Below, piece after piece: positions 16,399-19,698 of a stretch of 19,698 bases of DNA. The stretch covers positions 1 to 19,698 of the forward strand of contig JANNNE010000213.1 in NCBI GenBank assembly GCA_031398385.1. Direction: 5' to 3'. This DNA is from Ideonella_A sp031398385. GTDB taxonomy: Bacteria > Pseudomonadota > Gammaproteobacteria > Burkholderiales > Burkholderiaceae_C. Each line of letters starts with the position of its first letter. The first letter of the stretch is position 1. Below the pieces are notes generated by a model. That model did not search any database. It had not been told where the DNA came from and saw only the letters and a list, made by a program, of their open reading frames with translations. The position numbers and the translations under genes are program-made.

Positions 16399-16908
16399 AT
16401 GGCATGGGCGGTGTCTACCACTTCTTCGCTTCTGACGGAACTGGCCTATCGGCTGTTCAATGAGACCAAGGTTTCGCAACTGCCGGTCGCCCGGGGGCGC
16501 TATGGCATCGACGAAACGGTCGCCGATCAGCTCGTCGCGTTGACCCGTTCCCAGTACCAGGCCATTACCACCGTCCCGCTGGCCGCCAATGCCAACATGC
16601 AAGGCGCATGCATCTACGCGTCGGTGATCGCAGCGAAGTTTCTGCGTCACCGTGGCGGCTTCTATTCCACCCACGTGGTGCACGTCAATCCGGCGAAAGA
16701 CCACTACTTCACGGTGGGTCGTGAAAGCCCGAACGGCGATCCGATCATCGCCGACATCACGTGTCGGCAGTTCCAAGGTGCGCCCAACTTGATCATCGGC
16801 CGGCTGCGCGATATCAAAGGGCAGGCGCGCCAGGCGAAAGTCACCAACGGTCCGACGCTGTACGAAGCCTACGAAGTGGGTGCGAAAACCTCGGACTTCC
16901 TGATCTAG
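16399..16908 (+). CDS. Putative papain-like cysteine protease or deamidase (Tox-PL-like), 169 aa
   Basis: The frame is open further upstream, but ATG 16399 is chosen because GGAG lies six bases before it and the upstream extension crosses the inverted repeats. The candidate catalytic triad is Cys71 in GACIYAS, His102 in DHYFTVG and Asp119 in IIADITCRQF. This order and the xxDxTxRQF ending match papain-fold toxins and glutamine deamidases (Tox-PL-type) and related transglutaminase-like folds. Residues 1-60 are helical and could be a lid or targeting region. There is no signal peptide. It is divergent from the metalloprotease operon and shares its intergenic control region, consistent with a secreted effector or toxin, but no immunity gene is evident beside it. 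It could instead be a housekeeping papain-fold enzyme. Fold assignment moderate; biological role speculative. Confidence 0.83.
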   Translation: MAWAVSTTSSLLTELAYRLFNETKVSQLPVARGRYGIDETVADQLVALTRSQYQAITTVPLAANANMQGACIYASVIAAKFLRHRGGFYSTHVVHVNPAKDHYFTVGRESPNGDPIIADITCRQFQGAPNLIIGRLRDIKGQARQAKVTNGPTLYEAYEVGAKTSDFLI

Positions 16909-17089
16909 CGGCAACGCCTGCTTCTTGACGTGGGTGCGAGCCTGCCATGTCCATATGCCGCTTCACGCCCGTTGCCATCCAGGAAGGGGTGGAAGGTTTC
17001 GAACTGGGCGTGGATCATGGCGCGCTCTTCCGGAGAAGTGCGCTTGCGCGAGTGGACAGTTCGGCGACGCGGTCAGGCCTGCGGTGCTC
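16905..17089 (-). pseudogene. Fic-domain remnant (HPFLDGNGR motif)
   Basis: On the minus strand, codons from 17015 to 16965 read IHAQFETFHPFLDGNGR, which contains the Fic (AMPylase) active-site signature HPFxDGN(G/K)R, with the catalytic His at 16991-16989. The frame is blocked upstream by a TGA near 17070, and after GNGR the usual IGR-type continuation is replaced by unrelated sequence to a TAG at 16907-16905. A neighbouring frame at 17089-17028 reads RPDRVAELSTRASALLRKS, similar to the helix that precedes the motif in Fic proteins, suggesting a frameshift. The piece is too short to be functional. It converges on the papain-like gene and overlaps its stop, so it may mark an old rearrangement endpoint. 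Confidence 0.6.
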
Positions 17090-17163
17090 CAGACTTTGCT
17101 CCAGTTCATGTTGGGAGCGGTCGACGCTCGCTGTAGCGCCTCGGTAGGGTGGCAATTGGGGCA

Positions 17164-17469
17164 CTACGGGCGGAGGTAGCGGTCGGCCCGGTCGACCAAG
17201 CTGAGCATCTCGTCGGCCGCTCGCAATGTGATCGGGTGGGGGGTGAAGCCGGCTCGCGGTGAGATGTAGGTCGCCATGCCTCGTGCGAGAGTGACTTGTC
17301 GATCCGGGGCCTCGGCCAGCAGCGCGATGACCAGATTCTCCAAGGCGATCACGCGGATACGCAACTGCACCAGTTCCGCGTTCGTCAATGGTGAGTCCTC
17401 AGGTGGCTGCTCGTCCAGCCTCGACGCGGGAGCAGAGATCCCCTCAGGATCGATCTTTGGCGTGCGCAC
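17164..17469 (-). CDS. Small conserved-looking protein (up to 101 aa), unknown function
   Basis: The longest form starts at GTG 17469, with AGGA ten bases upstream. A TTG at 17388 has a better site (GAGGA seven bases upstream) and would give 74 aa, removing a Pro-rich low-complexity N-terminus. The core contains RIRVIALENLVIALLAEAPD, an amphipathic helix, then ATYISPRAGFTPHPI and a C-terminal helix. I recall similar short hypothetical proteins in high-GC proteobacteria but no function. It is leaderless and has no cysteines. It lies between the Fic remnant and the ferredoxin operon, on the same strand as the latter but 233 bp downstream. Confidence 0.65.
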   Translation of the reverse strand: MRTPKIDPEGISAPASRLDEQPPEDSPLTNAELVQLRIRVIALENLVIALLAEAPDRQVTLARGMATYISPRAGFTPHPITLRAADEMLSLVDRADRYLRP

Positions 17470-17702
17470 TGGATATTTATCCTGAACGTCAATGGGCGCA
17501 GATGCGCCCCAGAACCCAGCCTGCGCTCAGTCCGCCATCGGCGTCTGTGCGGGAGCGCACGCAGTGGCGTGCCAAAAAGCGACTCGTTTTCGTGACGCAC
17601 GGATTGAAGATCATCCCGACATTCAATCTGCCTGATCGCATCCTGGAACTTGCCATGCTCAGAGCGCGCCGGCCAACGGGCGGTCACATCGCATCAGGGC
17701 TT
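17470..17702. other. Intergenic region with short hairpins, no gene seen
   Basis: It holds GGGCGC-AGAT-GCGCCC at 17494-17509, just upstream of the small gene, and a GTGCG-GGAG-CGCAC hairpin at 17546-17559. Neither is followed by a T-run. Overlapping open frames on both strands have no ribosome site and resemble nothing I know. Transcription of the ferredoxin operon must end here or continue into the small gene. Confidence 0.4.
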
Positions 17703-18026
17703 TCATCGCTTCAGCGCGCCCAGCTTGTGTTCGATCTTGCTCCAGGCTTCGGCATCCGGCAGTGAGAGCTTGGTTTTCGTGATCGGCTTCCATTCGCGCG
17801 ACAGCTCGGCGTTCAGCGGCGTGAAGTGCTGCTGGCCGGTGGGCACGTCTTCTTCGGCATAGATGGCATTCACCGGGCATTCGGGAACGCAGACCGCGCA
17901 GTCGATGCACTCGTCCGGGTCGATGACCAGGAAGTTGGGACCTTCGCGAAACGCGTCGACCGGACACACGTCCACGCATTCGGTGTACTTGCACCGGATG
18001 CAGGCTTCGGTGACGACAAAGGTCAT
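17703..18026 (-). CDS. fdxA: 7Fe ferredoxin, FdxA type ([3Fe-4S][4Fe-4S]), 107 aa
   Basis: A small cytoplasmic electron carrier. It aligns along its length with Azotobacter ferredoxin I: the start MTFVVTEACIRCKYTECVDVCP gives Cys9, Cys12, Cys17 and Cys21, and CIDCAVCVPECP gives Cys40, Cys43, Cys46 and Cys50. By homology, Cys9, Cys17 and Cys50 bind the 3Fe cluster, and Cys21, Cys40, Cys43 and Cys46 the 4Fe cluster. The free cysteine of the Azotobacter protein (CPVDCF) is Ala25 here. The C-terminal 55 residues (LNAELSREWKPIT, then LPDAEAW) are typical of this family. It is the last gene of the nnrS-DUF2249 group, 18 bp after the preceding stop. It probably supplies electrons to an oxidoreductase in redox or NO stress, but the partner is not in the window. 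Confidence 0.95.
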   Translation of the reverse strand: MTFVVTEACIRCKYTECVDVCPVDAFREGPNFLVIDPDECIDCAVCVPECPVNAIYAEEDVPTGQQHFTPLNAELSREWKPITKTKLSLPDAEAWSKIEHKLGALKR

Positions 18027-18044
18027 CGCTGCGCGGTCGGGGTC

Positions 18045-18359
18045 TCAACCGCAGCAGGCGCCGCCTGAACAGCAGGAATCTCCCTTGGCGCCCGGCGAAG
18101 GTACTGCGGCGTCAGCGATGCGGGTGATCTGGATGCGCCAGACCGACGGGCCGGCTTCCAGCGCGGCCCATTCGAACTGTCCGAGAGCACGGTCGTCGAA
18201 TTGATAGCGCAGGGGCTGCGGGTTGTGGTCGTTCACCAGTTGGAGCGCCTGGCCAGTGGCCAGGGCATCGAAGCGACCGAAGATCAACGGGTGACGCTCA
18301 CGCGGCGGGATGGTCCTCAGGTCCAGCTCGAAGGTGGGTTGAATCAGGGTTGCAGTCAT
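18045..18359 (-). CDS. DUF2249 protein with Cys-rich tail (104 aa)
   Basis: ATG 18359 is preceded by AAAGG five bases upstream. Residues 10-83 match the DUF2249 pattern as I know it: an FELDLRTIPPRERHPLIFGRF-like start (first 20 shown in part), LQLVNDHNPQPLRYQF, then a GQFEW and GPSVWRIQITRI ending. Such proteins are often encoded near hemerythrin, NO reductase or nnrS genes and are thought to act in NO or oxidative stress; the biochemical role is not established. The protein ends in SCCSGGACCG, with Cys96, 97, 102 and 103, a tail outside the DUF2249 core that could bind a metal or a cluster. It lies 96 bp after nnrS and 18 bp before the ferredoxin gene. Confidence 0.88.
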   Translation of the reverse strand: MTATLIQPTFELDLRTIPPRERHPLIFGRFDALATGQALQLVNDHNPQPLRYQFDDRALGQFEWAALEAGPSVWRIQITRIADAAVPSPGAKGDSCCSGGACCG

Positions 18360-18455
18360 GGGAGCCTTTCAGGGGTGAAGTGCGCACTTGGGCGCGCCAG
18401 CGGAGGCCAAAGGAAGCGCCGTAGGTGCAGTCATGCAGTCAGGGAACAGGAACGC

Positions 18456-19694
18456 TCAGCCGTCCTTGCCATCAAGCCGACTGCGCAGTAGCCAAGGCGT
18501 GAAGACCCAGAGGTAAAGTGCGAAAGCCGCAGACCAGGCGGCTGCAGCCACCACGAGCCAGTCGGCCGTGTGTGCCGGCGCCACCAAGGGGAGCAGCACG
18601 CGGGCGACAGCGGCACCCGCCACAAGCAGGTAGGCGGCCACCTCCAGGCGCGACACCTTCAGCGGACGCCCGGTGTGGCCTCTCGCGGTCCGGGTGACCA
18701 TACCGACGATGAGTCCGGCCGTGGCACCCACCGCCAGGGCGTGAATCCCGGCAGACGCGGCCACGCCACCCACCTGCGCCCAGGCCAGCAGCAAGAAGCC
18801 GACGGGCAACCAGGCGTACGCCGCGTGCAGCACCCACAGAATGGGACGCGCACGGGTGCGCAAGGGCTGCCAGTGCCACAACCTGGCGGCATGCAACAGC
18901 GCCGCCAGGGCGAACCCAGCCGCCGTGACCGGGTTGGCCGGCAGCAGCACCCACGACGCCAGCGACAGCGCCGTCGCCGCCAGCGTGCTGCGCTCCAGCC
19001 AGGCCGGCACCTTCAGCTGCCGGCCTGGCAGCGCAGACATCGTGAACGCCGGAATCACCCGCCCCGCGATCACGCATTCGATCATCACGACCAGCGCCAG
19101 ACCGGCGTGCAGCGCCCGCAGCGGATCGATGTTCAGCCAGCCCAGCACGGCAGCGTGAAAGCTGAGATTGGCTGTCGCCAGCAGCAGCAGGATCGCGCCC
19201 AGTGGCAGGTTGCGCCGGTTGCCGGCTTTCAACAGCACCCGGATCAGCACCAAGGCCACCCAAGGCAGCAGCACGACGTCCAAAACAGCATAGACCGCGT
19301 ACGGCGCTCCCACTGCTGAAAGCCGCGCTGCCAGCCACAGCCCCGCCATCACAGCCAGCGTGGCGCCGCGCGGCGTGGCCAGGCCCGTCCAGGCCTTGCC
19401 GGCCGTCAGCAGGAAGCCGACGATCACTGCCACGGCAAAGCCGTAGAGCATCTCGTGGGCGTGCCACAGCAGCGGCGGCATCGTCGAAGGCAGTGCCACC
19501 AGGCCCAGGAGGCCCGCGATCCAGTACGGCACCGCGAACAGGGCGAACGCGGCTGCCCCCAGGTAGAACGGCCGGAATCCGAGGCGAAACAGCGGCCAGC
19601 CGGGCAAGGGGAACTGCGCGCTGGAAGCGGGCGCGGCGACGCGCTGCGGGGCACCCGTGGCGACCAGGGGGATAGCGGGAATCGGCTTCGTCAT
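18456..19694 (-). CDS. nnrS: NnrS-family membrane protein (412 aa)
   Basis: A polytopic inner-membrane protein with about twelve hydrophobic segments and a non-hydrophobic N-terminus of 35 residues. NnrS family signatures are FRLGFRPFYL (36-45), WHAHEMLYGFA (77-87) followed by VGFLLTAGKAWTG, GRVIPAFT (211-218), and His318 in a HALAVGATAGLIVGMVTRT region ending in GHTGRPL. NnrS proteins are heme- and copper-containing and help cells cope with nitric oxide by protecting the pool of iron from dinitrosyl complexes; they are commonly under NO-responsive control (NnrR, NsrR or NorR type). Here nnrS leads a co-directional group with DUF2249 and ferredoxin genes. Its promoter is beyond the right edge, so regulation cannot be read. 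The ATG lies four bases from the end of the window, so its ribosome site is not visible. Confidence 0.95.
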   Translation of the reverse strand: MTKPIPAIPLVATGAPQRVAAPASSAQFPLPGWPLFRLGFRPFYLGAAAFALFAVPYWIAGLLGLVALPSTMPPLLWHAHEMLYGFAVAVIVGFLLTAGKAWTGLATPRGATLAVMAGLWLAARLSAVGAPYAVYAVLDVVLLPWVALVLIRVLLKAGNRRNLPLGAILLLLATANLSFHAAVLGWLNIDPLRALHAGLALVVMIECVIAGRVIPAFTMSALPGRQLKVPAWLERSTLAATALSLASWVLLPANPVTAAGFALAALLHAARLWHWQPLRTRARPILWVLHAAYAWLPVGFLLLAWAQVGGVAASAGIHALAVGATAGLIVGMVTRTARGHTGRPLKVSRLEVAAYLLVAGAAVARVLLPLVAPAHTADWLVVAAAAWSAAFALYLWVFTPWLLRSRLDGKDG

Positions 19695-19698
19695 GACC

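Noticed and set aside
16144..16914. 256-aa minus-strand open frame
   Set aside because: Antisense to the papain-like gene and running through its control region; no ribosome site and no family resemblance.

Overview
The window is GC-rich DNA (I estimate mid-60s percent) from a bacterium, most likely a beta- or gammaproteobacterium. This rests on the GC-rich third codon positions and the nnrS / DUF2249 / 7Fe-ferredoxin group at the right end, which is typical of denitrifying or nitric-oxide-exposed Pseudomonadota. I cannot assign a genus. I recognised no tRNA, rRNA, CRISPR array, insertion sequence or phage integrase.

Layout. (1) Positions 1-13824 hold four very large, tightly spaced minus-strand genes, read from right to left: a DUF6603 protein (1106 aa), then leaderless proteins of 1213 aa and 1646 aa, then one of at least 624 aa that runs off the left edge. 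The gaps are only 12, 18 and 16 bp, so they are surely one transcription unit. None has a recognisable enzyme motif, signal peptide or membrane segment, yet each carries strong family-like sequence blocks. (2) Positions 14210-16046 hold three smaller minus-strand genes: a 118-aa protein resembling small proteins found beside type VI secretion VgrG/PAAR genes, a 314-aa zincin-type metalloprotease (HEYGH), and a 183-aa exported beta-rich protein. The first two are coupled by a TGATG overlap and the next pair by a 16-base overlap. A good sigma-70-like promoter (TTGCCG-17-TATGAT) lies ahead of them. A 385-bp gap separates them from the four giants. (3) Divergent from this promoter is a 169-aa papain-like (Cys-His-Asp) candidate effector at 16399-16908. 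The 352-bp divergent region contains several inverted repeats and four copies of CACCCG in alternating orientation. (4) Positions 16905-17163 contain a decayed Fic-domain fragment, and 17164-17469 a small conserved-looking gene. (5) Positions 17703-19694 are an unrelated minus-strand operon, nnrS - DUF2249 - fdxA-type ferredoxin, for NO stress and electron transfer.

Interpretation. Regions 1-3 look like an accessory island. A secretion-associated small protein, a metalloprotease and a papain-like protein sit beside a cassette of giant proteins of unknown function. Whether the giants are cargo, a scaffold or a particle cannot be told from sequence alone. This cassette is the best candidate for an undescribed system in the window.
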